DNA of 64,000 nt from Torreya grandis (Eukaryota > Streptophyta > Pinopsida > Cupressales > Taxaceae). Below, in pieces: positions 1 to 12,393 of the stretch. The position numbers and the translations under genes are program-made. Under the pieces are notes generated by a model. The model had not been told where the DNA came from. It saw only the letters and a program-made list of their open reading frames with translations, and ran no database searches. The DNA lies in contig JARHVA010003527.1 in NCBI GenBank assembly GCA_037957365.1, positions 308,501 to 372,500 of the forward strand, read 5' to 3'. How positions within the stretch are numbered: position 1 is the first letter of the stretch; each line of letters starts with the position of its first letter.

Positions 1-2525
1 TTCTTATACATAGCTTCTTTTCAATTTATTGTACATAATTTCCTTATGATTGCTTTTACATAGATTATTTAAAAAATACCAAAAAAATACAACATTTCAA
101 AATAAAAAAACATTCAAATAAATCAAAAACATCAAAAAAATTTCAATTATATGCATTATCCATGCTTTACATTTCTACTACCATGCTAGACTTACATTTT
201 TCTATTTTATTGTATTGTTTATTGATTTATCTACATTACCATGCTTCACTTGATATTCTTTGAGTGTGTGCAGTGACACCCAGATCCTTGATTATTACAC
301 TCTACCAATTGAGAGGGAATCCTAATTTTATATTCAAGACACACATAGACACATCTACCCACCAGGGGCATCTTCTACATGACTACACCATCCAAGTTAT
401 GTCATTCCTACACCACACACTAGTTATCATGTTGATGTATATTATGTACTAGCTTACATAGATTATTATATCAACACTAGTATATAGCACTTGTGTATTT
501 CTTAGTATCTACCTAGTATTTTACTACATGTTTTTCATACTTTCACTTCTTGCTTTGATTAGTTAGATGCAATAATATTTACAACATTTGCCTACTTTCC
601 TTTCTTGTTTTGAGTAGCTATATGTGATTGTATTTCTTAGTTCTTATTTTGTACTCTTATGTGTGCCTTCAAATTTTTTTTAATATCCTTTGATTATACT
701 ATTATATGTGCTTGTGTCCCTCATGCCAACTTTGCTTGTACTCTTGTGTGTGTCTTAGGACATTTTCCAATGAAATTTACTTATTGTCTTCTACTTTATT
801 ATGGCCCTCTTTCCAGATTTTCTTGTAATCTTGTATATGTTTTTGGGCCCTCATGTAAATCTTCATTATTTGAAACTATATGTGTATGTGGGAATTTAAA
901 AATTACTTGTATGCTTACTTTCCCAATTTGAGTGACATGTGCTCATCCCTTGTTTTCTTGAACCCTTATCCACTTTTGTATGCGTATTACTTCTTACCTT
1001 GCATGCTTATTTCTTGTTTAATTCTCAATTATTTATAATTCCATGATCCACATCATTAATTATCCTAAATTATTAGATGCCATGATGGACATCATGATTT
1101 ATCCCTCCTCGAAAAATAACAACTAACCAGATTTCCACTTTTAGTTTAGTATACTATACATGCTATTATTACATTGGTATATATATCTAGGCATACACTT
1201 ATTGATCTAACCATCTCCAATACAGACTATGATATATCTTGAGATATATGTTGGATTATCATTTCTATATCATGTATTTTTTATAATAACACTTACAAGG
1301 CTCTTTATTTTGAGGGTAATCATTGTAGGGTCTTCATTCCTACCCTCAAAAGAGGATACAATAAATAGGGGTTTTGTCAAAGAGATTAAAGCCTTCTATC
1401 GATCAAAAATCATTTTTTTAAAACAATTAAGACAACATTAAAAACCCAAAACATGTAGAGAAAAATAGAAAGACATTGATGAATACAAAATAGTCATTAG
1501 AAATAGGAAAGGACAAGATAGCCATTTTGGACTATAGTGCCAGATAATAAAGTGTCTTATTTTTGGCAATCTTATCCAAACAACCAAAAATCTAGGATTT
1601 CTAAATTTAGATAGAAGGGTAAGGTTAGTTATAATTTTGTTAGCTATGATATAATTCAAATTGATTAGTTTTAGTATAATTTTACTCAAATTAACTAGAT
1701 ATGGGGGCTTGATGCACATCATGATGGATCTCACTTCTAGTATTAGATTGGGAAGTTGGTACAACTTTCAAATCAAAATTCATGTCATATACACCAGTGA
1801 TTGGGGGAAATGTGTGTGACACATTTAAATTTTTTATTTCCAAATTTTAGTGCATTACCTAGGTATTCTTAGTAGTTTCATGCCTTATTCCATCTATAGG
1901 TGGTTGGCATCATTTTAGAGGGGGTTTCATATAACCCTAGTTCTTAGTTTTGGATTGGATTTCATACAAGATTAATCTTCACCTTTTTGAGTGGCCAAGA
2001 TTGGCTTAGCTCTTAGCACACATTTGACTATCCATACTACATTATTAGATTATAAAGAATTCATGGGTTTTATGAGCCACCTCATATGATACACATTCAT
2101 ACCGATATTAGTTCATAACTATACTTAGTGGGTAATGATAGAGCCAAAGGACTAGATAGCCTTTGTATTATTGAGCCACCTACTTAGAGGGATTGGACAC
2201 AGTATAAATATCGATTAACACATGCATGATCACATAGCTTCACTTAGTGGGTGATGATGGAGCCAAAGGCCTAGCTTGTGTATTCTTGAGTCATCCTTAG
2301 GGAATTGAGCACTCACATACATTCACGATATTAATCTTGGTGTAACACATACCCAACATCACTCAACATCACTCAACATCATAATAGATTTATGTTTCAC
2401 ACTGTGCTCTCTCTATGCACACTCAACATCACACATCTTTATGGGTTTCACCCTTGTAGGTAAGTTTAGGTAGACTTTATATTTTTCCTTTATCCTACTA
2501 TTTCACTTTGCTTCATCACTAGGAT
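1..2525 (+). mobile_element. Noncoding 3' region of Tat-like gypsy element A' (partial, enters from left edge)
   Basis: This stretch has no coding trace. It matches 16200-18873, the 3' noncoding part of element Z, in the same order and orientation: repeated 'tgtacata' motifs at the start, then the stretch around 'catgatggacatcatg', then the 'ttgagccacc' blocks near 2170 and 18350. Long noncoding DNA between the coding part and the 3' LTR is typical of plant Tat/Ogre elements. The 5' part of the element lies outside the window. Short open frames here, such as the one at 659-931, have no counterpart in the homologous stretch and are not called. Confidence 0.7.
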
Positions 2526-2541
2526 GAAGTGGGAGGGTAAA
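2526..2541 (+). other. Polypurine tract of element A'
   Basis: The purine-rich run 'gaagtgggagggtaaa' sits directly before the LTR start, at the same place as the 'aaatggggggaaaa' tract of Z at 18874-18887. It would prime plus-strand DNA synthesis. Confidence 0.65.
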
Positions 2542-3753
2542 TATAGTCATATAAAATTTTCAAATTGGTAGTTTGAATGTGACTTGTGATACCCAATCCA
2601 TAGGTCCCTTTTGAATGCTCTTATGACCCTTATAGACACCTTATTTCTCATTACCATTCATCTCAAACCTTCAGAACAATCATTCCACCTTACCCAAACT
2701 ATATTTCCTAGGCTAATCTTATTCTTCTAAATCTTGAGCCTATAAGATAGAAGTGTTATAGTTGGACTATAGCACTAGACCCTAAGGTGTCTTATTTTTA
2801 GTGCTCCTATCCATTTTCACTTTGAGCCCCAATGGTCATTTTAATTTGGTCCCTACCCTTAATCATGTTGGATTGGTATGAAGACACCTGACCCATGACC
2901 AATTATTCCCTATAAAATCCCATTCAAAGCTCATTTACAATGGGGTTTAACAAATCTTATAAATTAATTAAGAATAGAAACAAAGTACTAAGGAAAACTT
3001 CCCTATTCTATGCATACAGTCACCCAACATAGCTACAAACATACTCAAACCCTCATACTAGTCCCTAACCACCTTAATCACTCTAAATTTAGAGTTTTGG
3101 CATTCACATCACACTATTGCATAAAACACATTAGGTGGGAGAACTAAATATGGATTGATCCCTCTTCAAAGTATTGGTATGTAGGCAATGTTCCTACATA
3201 AGGGATATGAATTACACATTCAATACATATTACACACTAATCCCCCCTTTTAAAAGTGATTCAAACATAATTTTAGAAAACATGGTAGAGGGTTAGGGTT
3301 TTGAAGATTAAATCAGCTCTACAATGAGTTGTGTCAATAATTAATACTCAATATTTCATAGGCAAGCTCACATAATACATCAAAAATACCTAGAAAGTTT
3401 TAGGTCTCTATGACCAATTTGGAAAACACCGATAGGATTGGACTACAATGTCAAACCCTAAGGTGTCCTATTTTTAGTGCTCTTATCCTTTCACCAAATG
3501 AAGGCTAGATCTAGGTTTTTGACACTTTCCTAGTCTTGTGCAACTAGTTTCAACTTATGTATCAGTCATCTTAGTCTAGTTTCAAGATAATTTATATTTA
3601 TCCTTATTTATTGATATTTTAAAAAGGTAAAAAAGACAAATAAATTATTCAAATTAGGATTGTAATTATTTCTATATTCTACATTGATTTATTAATCCAG
3701 ACCTTTTGCTAGATTAGGAATAAAACTTCATTATTTCAAAACAAGTTAAAACA
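2542..3753 (+). repeat. LTR of Tat-like element A'
   Basis: It aligns along its length with both Z LTRs (12394-13584 and 18888-20031). The start reads TATAGTCATATAAA where Z has TGTAGTCATATAAA, so the terminal TG is probably mutated. It contains the shared 'actatagcactagaccctaa' stretch near 2764 and the LTR core block near 3136-3185, and ends '...gttaaaaca'. The next bases (ctttgtgattccc) resemble the primer-binding sites of related copies, so this LTR may have internal sequence on both sides. Confidence 0.75.
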
Positions 3754-4099
3754 CTTTGTGATTCCCATGACCATAAAATAATAAAACTTTAATATAAATG
3801 AAGTTATATAAATTTAGGTTTTAGGGTTTTGTGATTCTAGGATTTAAAGTGATTTTAAACACTTATGTAGATTTATTTTATAGGAGGTAATTTGTGTTAA
3901 TTAAAAAACTAATAGAGAAAGAGGTTATAAGATGAGAATTAAAAAATTGAGATCTTATTTATGGTTCTTTTTTTCTAACAATTAAATTTATCACTCTTTT
4001 TAAATATTAAATTTTTCCTTTTTAAGTGATAAATTTGATGGCCATATGACTAAGTATAAATTGAGTACATACCTCTTTAAGTATATTAAAATACAAACT
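3754..4099. other. AT-rich sequence, no gene seen
   Basis: This is AT-rich, with 'tttagggttttgtgattctagg' similar in style to the start of internal regions of the Tat-like elements. It may be 5' internal sequence of a tandem copy. No coding trace was found. Confidence 0.4.
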
Positions 4100-4116
4100 A
4101 GATAATATCATAAATT

Positions 4117-4830
4117 GAGTGTATAAAAAATTGTGAAAAAAATAAGAGTATAGATTATAAACCAACTATGGGGCCATAGGACAAGATAACTATGAAAAGA
4201 AAGGGTGACATAACTAAAAAAATATTCAAAACATTTTCATATTTTTAAATTATAAACTATATAATAAGGTCTAATAAAATATATTAACCACATCCATATT
4301 GGCCTTTCAAATATTTATTTATTTCAAATAACAAACCATGCAAACCAAAATGTAATTATTACTTTAAACATTTAAAAAAAATAGTATGATCATGAGGATA
4401 TGTTACATTTGTTTAGTTTTTTATTTGTCCATTGTTTAAAACAAGTATCTTCCATCTCATTATTTCTTAGAGGAAATCAATTTCTTGTTTATTTAAAATA
4501 AGTATATGGTAAATACCAACCATACAATATGATAAACTAAGTATAGTAAAAATAGTGACAAAAAACTAAAGTATAGAGTATAAACCAACTATGAGGCCAT
4601 AGAGCAAGATAACTATGAAAAGTGAGGATAACATAACTAAAAAAATATCCAAAACATTTTCATAGTTTTAAAATTATAAACTATATAATTAGGTCTCCCA
4701 AAATGTCTTAACCACATCTATATTGGCCTTTCAAAATTTTTTTTTATTTCAATTAAAAAACCATGCCAATTAAAATAAATTATTACCTTAAAAAATTAAA
4801 ATTAAAATAAAATATGATCATGAGGCTCCA
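4117..4830. repeat. Direct repeat of about 285 bp, two copies 422 bp apart
   Basis: Copy 1 (about 4117-4400) and copy 2 (about 4545-4830) share 'accaactatg.ggccatag', 'caagataactatgaaaag', 'acattttcata' and 'aaccatgc'. Part of the unit recurs directly at 7520-7680 and inverted at 6335-6480. This arrangement suggests subterminal repeats of a transposon. Confidence 0.7.
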
Positions 4831-4949
4831 AGACACTTTTTGTGTAGTGCAGATGGTAAGATCATGTGTAATACTTAGTATAAATTGATTATAGACCACA
4901 ATTCACACTTTTGACATAGTTGGTTGGTCTAATAGACTCAAAAAAGTTC

Positions 4950-5600
4950 CTATTATAATGGATCAATTCTTTGATGATGTATCCTCTATAAGTTACACCT
5001 TAAAGGAAATTTTGAAATGTTTCTCTTCAGATATTAGATATCATTTTCCTCAAGATGAACTACTAGAATACATGGCTGTGATGTACCCTCAATATTGGAA
5101 AAATGTTAGCTCATCAAAATTTTAGAATAAAATCAAAACATTGGCCCAACACTTATGCAAGAATTTAGAATTTAATATTGAACAAACTAAAGGCATTTTA
5201 TATTTTCCAAAGCTAAGGGAGATATTTATTTGATTTACCATAACAATTTTTTGATAATGCTTTCAAAGATGGCTTGATCACTAGAATATGGAATACCTTA
5301 AGTTTGAGGTAAATACTATGTGATGGTATCTTAAAATATTTTAATCTTGATAATTTATGCCAAAAAATTATTTTGGGGTCAAAGAAGGATGAGAGAAGTT
5401 TTAGTGCATTGTCATTTTTAAAGTCAAAGTAAAGAAACAAAATTGAAAAAAATTGGAGACTTGTTTGAGGCTCTATACAACTAGATATAATTTCCTTGAT
5501 TTTCCATTTTATAGAGCTCTAGTAATTTGTAAGTCAACATCTAAAAGAAGAGGATTGACTAATAATTATTCAAACACACTATACTTCTACAATACTAGAT
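4950..5600 (+). pseudogene. Degraded coding relic, possibly from a hAT-like DNA transposon
   Basis: With several frame changes and stops, the plus strand reads as a protein-like stretch. One segment is 'ELLEYMAVMYPQYWKN' near 5055-5103, followed by 'NKIKTLAQHLCKN' after a stop that may replace Trp. Further on come 'LYFPKLREIF' and 'FPFYRALVICKST'. The 'YPQYW' style recalls plant proteins derived from hAT-type transposases, but this is from memory of general pattern only. The relic lies between direct repeats at 4117-4830 and an inverted copy at 6335-6480, as expected for a DNA transposon with subterminal repeats. I cannot identify a catalytic residue. It could equally be an unrelated decayed plant gene fragment. 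Confidence 0.3.
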
Positions 5601-6334
5601 CTGAGTCCAACAACTTTTGAAAAAAATGTAAATAACAATTATTAGTAATAAAAAGAAGAAAATTGACAAGTTGAAATTTGAAATTTAGGCATTTGAAATC
5701 CAAAGTTTACCGAGAAAATATTAAAAAAAATGTGATCAATTTTGAGATTATTTTATCAAGTTTTTGGGAAAGCTTGTTGAAGATAATGCAGAGTATATAA
5801 ATGACTAAGAGGTAATTTGTGTGTTATTATTTATATTTGATTAAAAGAACATATTTATAATAGTTGTAAATTGTATTGTAGAGATGTATAAGTATATGTT
5901 GGTATTCCCTTATTATTTTATATTAAACTTATTTCAGGTATTTATAATGTAATTAACTGAAGTATCTATATTGGGCCAACAACATCACTTCAACCAATAG
6001 CTTACATAAATGACTATAAAATAGAGAAAACCATCACATATGTATTTGAGCAACTTATATTAATTCCAAAAGTGACGTGTTGGACCAACATTAGATTTTG
6101 CCTTGGGGCACCTCAATATGTCGGTGCCAATTCACTAAAAATGGGGAAAAATCTAAACCTCAATTCCCTTAAATTTAATTTGACTGCACCACATTTAATG
6201 ATATAAATAAAATAAATATTAGTTTTTAAAATTATTTATTTTTTAGTTTTTTAGTCATTAAAACCATATAGAAGGAAGAGCATGTTTGTTTTACTTAGTT
6301 TTATAAATGTGTTAAGGATCACTTGTGACTTATG
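5601..6334. repeat. Repeat-bearing AT-rich stretch; 5970-6300 is duplicated at 7190-7500
   Basis: The section from 'accatcacatatgt' through 'ttggaccaacattagatttt' and 'attaaaaccatata' recurs at 7225-7470 in direct orientation. No coding trace is visible. Confidence 0.6.
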
Positions 6335-6480
6335 ACATAATAATCTTAAGGTAATAAATATATTTTGGTTGGCATGGTTTGTTAATTGAATTAAAAAAAA
6401 TTAAAAGGACATTATTGATTATGGATATGGTTAAGATATTTTGTTATACCCTATCATTATTTATTGTGGATATGGTTAAG
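6335..6480 (-). repeat. Inverted copy of the 4.2-4.8 kb repeat
   Basis: The reverse complement reads 'aacaaaccatgccaacc' and 'cttaaccatatcca', matching 4340 and 4280 and their second copies. Together with the left copies it frames the relic at 4950-5600. Confidence 0.6.
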
Positions 6481-6483
6481 ACG

Positions 6484-7235
6484 TTATCATTATATTTATT
6501 CATTTCAAGACAAACAATTGTGTATGCAAATAACTTCTCTTAGTATTTAGAATAAAAGAAACACAAATCCATACCTTGTAGTTGTAATCATAATGAAACA
6601 AACTTAGAAATTATCTGCACCTCATCCCAATATTTAGACTACTAGAGATTCACTTTCTCCAATAACTTGCATCAATTACTAGATAAATTTAGAAATCATC
6701 CATAAAATATTTAAAGAAATACTTTTCAAGGAACTTATCATTATATTTATTCATTTAAAGACAAATGGATATGTATGCAAACAAATACTCTCAGTCTTCA
6801 TTAAAAAAGAAACATAAATCCACACCTTGTAGTTGTAATCACAAGAAAACTAACTTAAATTTGTTTTGCACTTTTGTTTCTAACCTCTCATCCCAATATT
6901 TTGACTACCAGAGCTTTACTTCCACCAATATCTCGTATCACTGACTATAAATATTGAAAAACCATTATAAAATATCTTTAAATAAATGCTTTCCAAGAAA
7001 TTTATCATTGTATTTATTCATTTCAAGATAGATGACTGTACATACAAATAACAACTCTCAGTCTTTAAAAAAAAATAAACACAAACCCATATCTTATGGT
7101 TGTAATCACAAGGAAACTAGCTTAGAAATTGTCTACACATTCATTTCCAACCTTTCATCCCAATTTTTTGACTACTAGACTTAACTTTGACCAATATCTT
7201 GCATAAATGACAAGAAAAATTGATAAACCATCACA
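6484..7235. repeat. Tandem array, unit about 262 bp, nearly three copies
   Basis: Units start near 6484, 6734 and 7001 at 'tatcattatatttattcatt'. Each then carries a 'gtagttgtaatca' or 'ggttgtaatcaca' segment, 'tcatcccaat', 'gactact' or 'gactacc', and an 'aatat/aactt...gcat' end. A partial unit precedes the array near 5985-6050. The last unit runs into the duplicated 7190-7500 block. Confidence 0.75.
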
Positions 7236-7519
7236 TATGTACTTGATCAACATACATTAATCACATAGGTGACCTATTGGACCAACACTAGATTTTGCCT
7301 TGGACCCCTCAATATGTCAACGCTAATTCACTAAGTCATGATTCGAGGTTTAAACCTTAATTTCCATAGCTTTGATTCCACTTGTACCATATTTAATGCT
7401 AGAAATAAAATAAACAGTAGGTTTGAAAATTATTTATTATTAAGTTTTTTAGTTATTAAAACCATATGGAAGGAAAAGAATGTTTATTTTACTCATTTTT
7501 ATAAATGGCATTAAAAAAA

Positions 7520-7689
7520 TAAAAACATTTTCATAGTTTTAAAATTATAAAATATATAATAAGGTCTACCAAAATGTATTAACTATATCCATAATTGGCC
7601 TTTAAAATATATTTTTATTTTAATTAATGAACCAAGCCAACCAAAATATAATTATTACCTTAATTTTATTATGTCCTAGATGGTATTTA

Positions 7690-7690
<1 letters not shown>
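7520..7690 (+). repeat. Third direct copy of the 4.2-4.8 kb repeat
   Basis: It carries 'aacattttcatagttttaa', 'aataaggtctaccaaaatg' and 'attattaccttaa', matching about 4640-4790. It ends just before the CA array. Confidence 0.65.

Positions 7691-7725
<35 letters not shown>
7691..7725. repeat. (CA)17 microsatellite
   Basis: An uninterrupted CA run of 35 bases. Confidence 0.98.
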
Positions 7726-7728
<3 letters not shown>

Positions 7729-7959
7729 GTGATTCTAGACTAACCTATACATGTCTCATGTCATTTCTTGGTGAATCAGACCCATACATGCATAGTAAAT
7801 CTAGTGAATATGTGTCCTAAAATAGGATTGAATATAATATATAAGGTGATTCAAAACTCTTTCATAATAAATTATATAATTTTGAGGCTATTTGACTAAT
7901 GTATATTTTCATAAAATTAGCCATTTTTTAAATTTAAAAAAAAAACTACTTATAGCCTT

Positions 7960-8720
7960 TTGGCTAAAAATATCCTTTAAATTTTTCCATGATCTATAGG
8001 TTTAATATACTAAAGGATCAACCCAAGAGTTATATTTTTCAAGTTATAAGCTAGGTCACTATTGTAATTGATTATCACACATTGCATGATTTACACACCA
8101 TCCAACACATAGGGGAGAACTACATAAGTCTAAGGCCCTCTTTATATTATTGGCTATGTAGGGAGAACTCATTGATAGAGGATTATTTGGGTAAGCTTGA
8201 CACTATGTTCCCACTAACCCATTTTCACCACAACCACTATGAAGATGAAGAACTGAGGTTTTGATATTTGGTACTGAAATATATTCCTTGACCCAAATAT
8301 AAATGCGCCAGACTAAAGGTGACATGGAACCAAGATTTATTTTTAATAGGTATTTCATACTAGAAACTTTCATCCAAATCATATTGTAGAATTGATGCAA
8401 CCATCATAGGTAAAATCATGCAACTATTCTAAAATCTAAATATGTATTAACATCATAACTAACTAACTATATTATTTTATTTATCATTGTAATATCTATC
8501 ATAGTTGTACTTTTTATATTTATAATCTTAACATAATAAATTAATTATACATTTTATTTTAGTTTCAAAAATAATTGGCCTACTTTAGAGATAGTCTACC
8601 ATTCTTGTGATCTAGGCTATCTCTACCCATTTAACCCTAGATTCCACCCAATCTAGATTTTATGGTTAAAAAAGTAGAGAGAAGGCCCAATATATGAAAG
8701 TGCATAAATCATGTATCTAT
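7960..8720 (+). repeat. LTR fragment of a Tat-like element, plus orientation
   Basis: It contains the LTR core block (gggagaactacataag..., about 8113-8165). The stretch 8000-8240 matches the reverse complement of 24660-24990. A short open frame here (8082-8264) is just the core read through. The LTR ends are not resolved, and the left part seems replaced by the repeat block at 7520-7690. Confidence 0.55.
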
Positions 8721-9440
8721 TTATGCTTGTATCACACTCAAAGAAATATGTGTGAAACATGTTTATATACGAGATACTAATATGCCATATACCAATATAC
8801 AACTAACTAACAACATGTAAATGCAGAAAATATTTTTGAATTTTTTAAGTTTTTTATTTTCTTAGAATTTTTAGAATATGTGAAACCTTTCAACCTTAAT
8901 TTAAATCATTTAAAATTTTTGAATCATGGTTGGATAAGTGTAAATTGTGCATAGCATGTTCCTCCTCACTTTTTTCATGTGCAGTAGAAGAACCAATGCT
9001 ATCATTTGGAATATGGATTTATTTGCCTTCATGAGAAAAGGAAATAACTTGCTTTTTTTGGTTAATTTTTATTTCCATTTGATACAACCAAAGAGTTCCT
9101 AATTTAAATTAATAAAGATACTTTTGTGGCATAAGCCAAACTCATGTTTGATTCACTTTAGGACCATAAAAAATTTGTAGTTTTATGATTTCCAAGGAGT
9201 CTATCTAACCTCCTTTACTTTGTAACTATTTTTGGTCAAAACTAAGTTGTAAACATCTTATATTGTAAATAGTCTTTGTTTGTGTGGGATAAATATGGTT
9301 ATTTTAAAATAAATCACTACCCACAAATAAGGTGATTATTAAATCTTGTTGGTGTGGATTATTATTAGATTATTCACCTTGGGGTGTTTGCATAGGATGT
9401 GAACCTTGGATTGGTCCCATATTGAGTAACTTTTTTAGAT
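8721..9440. other. AT-rich sequence, no gene seen
   Basis: No coding trace or repeat partner was recognised. It may be noncoding 3' sequence of the minus-strand gag relic to its right. Confidence 0.4.
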
Positions 9441-9459
9441 ATCCCATATAAATATTAAG

Positions 9460-10927
9460 AACTCTAATTTTTTTTTCATAATTCTCATTTGGTAATTCAT
9501 CTCCTTCTTTTTTTTAGGAATATAAATTTGGCATTTATAAGGGGATATATTAAGCTTCTTTAGATGAGTAAGTATGCATGAAGCATGTCTATGAATATAT
9601 GCATATAAATGGGTAAATGAATCATGTTGTTTATGAAATTATCTTTATTTTAATGGATAAATAATACCTCTACAAAAAATTAATTATAAATCCAATATAA
9701 AGATCAAATGCTAGTTTATATGATGTACTTTTGAATCGATTCATGTAATCTTGAAGTGATTCATCATCACATTGTTTGAAATTGTGAAAATGTTTTAATG
9801 TAAGTTTTGGAAGATTATGGATATTTAAATCCATAAAGAACACATCTTCTAATTATGAAAAATTTGTTAAGGAACCTTTAATAAGATATAAAATCAATTA
9901 TGATCCTTCGAAAATGCTCATATGCAATACCTTTAGTAATAATTTGTTATCTTTTTCCCATTTAACAAAATAATGTACATACTTAATCATTTGTTAGAAT
10001 GTGTTTTTATGACTCAAAAAGAGAATTAAATATGGTAGTTTAAAATCTTGTGGATAAGGATATTCAATTATACATTGTGTAAGAGGTTGATTGTTAAATG
10101 AGGTAACATTTGCATTAGTATTAAGGAAATCCATTTGCATTTGAAGTATAGTAACCTATTTTTAACATCTCCAATAGTGATCATCATATAAATAATATAA
10201 TACATTGGAATGGTGGTGCTTTTAATTAGTGTTATTATTGATTATAATCCACCACCTCTCTTGAATCAAGGTATATGAGTATCATCATCCTCATGTATAA
10301 CAAGTACAAGTTCTGAACCACTGAATTTAAGATACCTTGGTAATGGTATTAGATCTTAGAATTATGGTACCCTTGGTATATAATTTCAAGATATTGGATC
10401 ATTAATATTTGGTATAGATATATTAATTGGTATTGGAGGGGCTTTATCTTTGGTAAATGCACCTATTATTTTATGGTATAAACCTTTTAAATCAATGAAT
10501 TATTTGGGAGATAAAGAACCCTTGGTTTAAACACCTTGGTTGTAATATTTGAAACATTAGGAGACTTTATCACTTTAGGTTTTCAATTATCATCTCTTAT
10601 TGGTGAATTAAAGTTTCTGGGTAAATATGCCATGATGTCTTGGTTAAACTTTAAAAAAAATTCAATGTCAAGTGAAGGAAGAAGAGAATCATCACCCTTG
10701 ATAAAGGGGAATTTATTTGGAAATTTTTAAATCATGGGTGATTGAATTAATTTATTTTAAGTAATATACCCCTTATAATAAATTTTAAAACTACTCATAA
10801 TTTCCTTATGTATATGTAATTTTTTTTGATGATCATATGAAGGAGAATCTTGCTCATATATGTCCTTTTTGGTGGCAGAAGGTGCATGAAGGGCATGATT
10901 AGATGACTTGACTTGTTGGTGACTCAT
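9460..10927 (-). pseudogene. gag relic of a gypsy-type retrotransposon (element G)
   Basis: On the minus strand this reads as a decayed retrotransposon gag (capsid/nucleocapsid, forming virus-like particles). The clearest part, near 9710-9840, is 'LTLKHFHNFKQCDDESLQDY' followed by 'MNRFK'. This fits the capsid pattern of a basic helix, then '..Q..DESL..Y..RF', in plant gypsy gag. A likely start is the ATG read from 10927 ('MSHQQVKSSNHAL'). Stops and frame changes interrupt it throughout. No zinc knuckle, protease or reverse transcriptase was recognised downstream toward 8.7 kb. The 5' leader would lie at 10930-11272, where element Y has inserted. Confidence 0.6.
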
Positions 10928-11272
10928 GGATTTAACTAAAAATACCAAGCCTTGATGATTTTATTATATTTAAGAGATATAGGTTGGGTTATACCTTATT
11001 CATTTTTTGACAATCCTTGTCTTTTATGTCCATATTTTTTCAAATATTGAAGGCTAAAATCATATTATGGTGATGTAAAAAGTAATGGTAAAGGCTCTTT
11101 ATCTTATTTAAGATGGATCTAATCATATCTTGAAATGGTTGGAGCATGGAATTAATTATAAATATGGTTGCTACCACCATTAAAATATTTGAGATTGGAT
11201 GTTTTAACATTTGGAATAATACAAGAGTAGTCAATTTTTACCCCTTCTTTGATATAAATTTTGAGAGTTTCA
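10928..11272. other. Flank between the G gag relic and element Y
   Basis: AT-rich, probably 5' leader sequence of element G. No feature beyond short open frames without support. Confidence 0.35.
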
Positions 11273-12393
11273 TAATGCAAGGGCATCCTATAAGGACCCT
11301 AAATTTGTTTCATTTTTGTCTCAATATATTATAATTAGTGTCTCATAGGTGTTTTAGGTCCTAATAAGTCCATCTGTGGAGTCTAGATAGTCTTAAGGTG
11401 CATAGAATTTGAATTCTATCTTTTCTCGCCAAAAACTCTTTTTGAAAATTTGACTCTTGTTAAGCCTTGTTTAAGGATTTTTATGTATTTTTATGAAGGT
11501 GGAAGGATATGTAAAACATGTATAATAGTTTTTATAATGTTTTAGGTCCAAAAATTTTCTTTAATCTAAAATTCATGATTCTATATAGACCATATAGTGA
11601 AAATGAAGAAAATGAAATGTAACCAAATGACCTCTTAGAGTGAAAGATTCAAGAATTAGCTATGTATCCTTTAAGGAGTGATAGGAGTCAGTTTTTTTTG
11701 TGGTAGATTTAAATTCCATTCAAATATATAGATGAATGTGTGTAATAATTTTTTAAATAAGGAATTTTATGTTTCATTGAAACTTTGTTATAGAACTATG
11801 CTCTGTTATTTTGGAAAACAACTGTGATCAAAATAATCTCAAGGAAAGAGATTAAAAATGTGTTATCTCTGGTGTTTAAATGAGGAAGAGATATTTTTAT
11901 ATATTATTTAATTCATGTTTATTTTTAATAATTATACTCGAATGAATATAATAAATAAATAATCCTTGTTGAAGGTGGTAACAATACAGACCCTTGTTCT
12001 TCCATAAGTTGTTTGATTATAGACTATATTTATCTTGATTGATATATGAATGACATTGGTAGTTGTTTAAATATGTGGTGAAAGGATATTATAAATTTTA
12101 TTTTATAATGTGTAGTTTCTCCAAGACATAAATAAAAGGTAACTTTGATTAAAAACTGTAGTTACAGACCCTAAATTGAGTTGTTTGAGTTACCTACATA
12201 CTAAGTATTGTAAGATAATTATACATAAAGGAATTGAGAATTGGTTCAATAATTTTATTTAATGATTTTATTTTTAAATGAGATTATATGTTTTAATAAT
12301 AAATTTGGAAATAATTATATGCTTAGGTAGATATACTAACAATCCCCTATTTCATGTAGTTGTATATTGACCAGGTGAACTATGTATTGATTT
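11273..12393 (+). repeat. 5' LTR of Y, first part
   Basis: It aligns with 23168-24265 ('gggcatcctataaggaccc', 'gaaggtggaaggat', 'ccaggtgaact.tgtattgattt'). The break point at the Z insertion is exact: GATTT (12389-12393) is repeated at 20032-20036. Confidence 0.85.

Noticed and set aside
659..931. 90-codon Cys-rich frame with spaced 'CAC/CTLVCV' segments
   Set aside because: It lies in the noncoding 3' region of A'. The homologous stretch of Z (about 16900-17050) does not keep the frame.
1438..1764. 108-codon minus-strand frame
   Set aside because: It overlaps the same noncoding 3' region. The Z counterpart near 17600-17900 is not open, and there is no recognisable domain.
8082..8264. 60-codon open frame
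   Set aside because: It reads through the Tat-like LTR core block, which is not coding in any sister copy. The same holds for 32013-32270.
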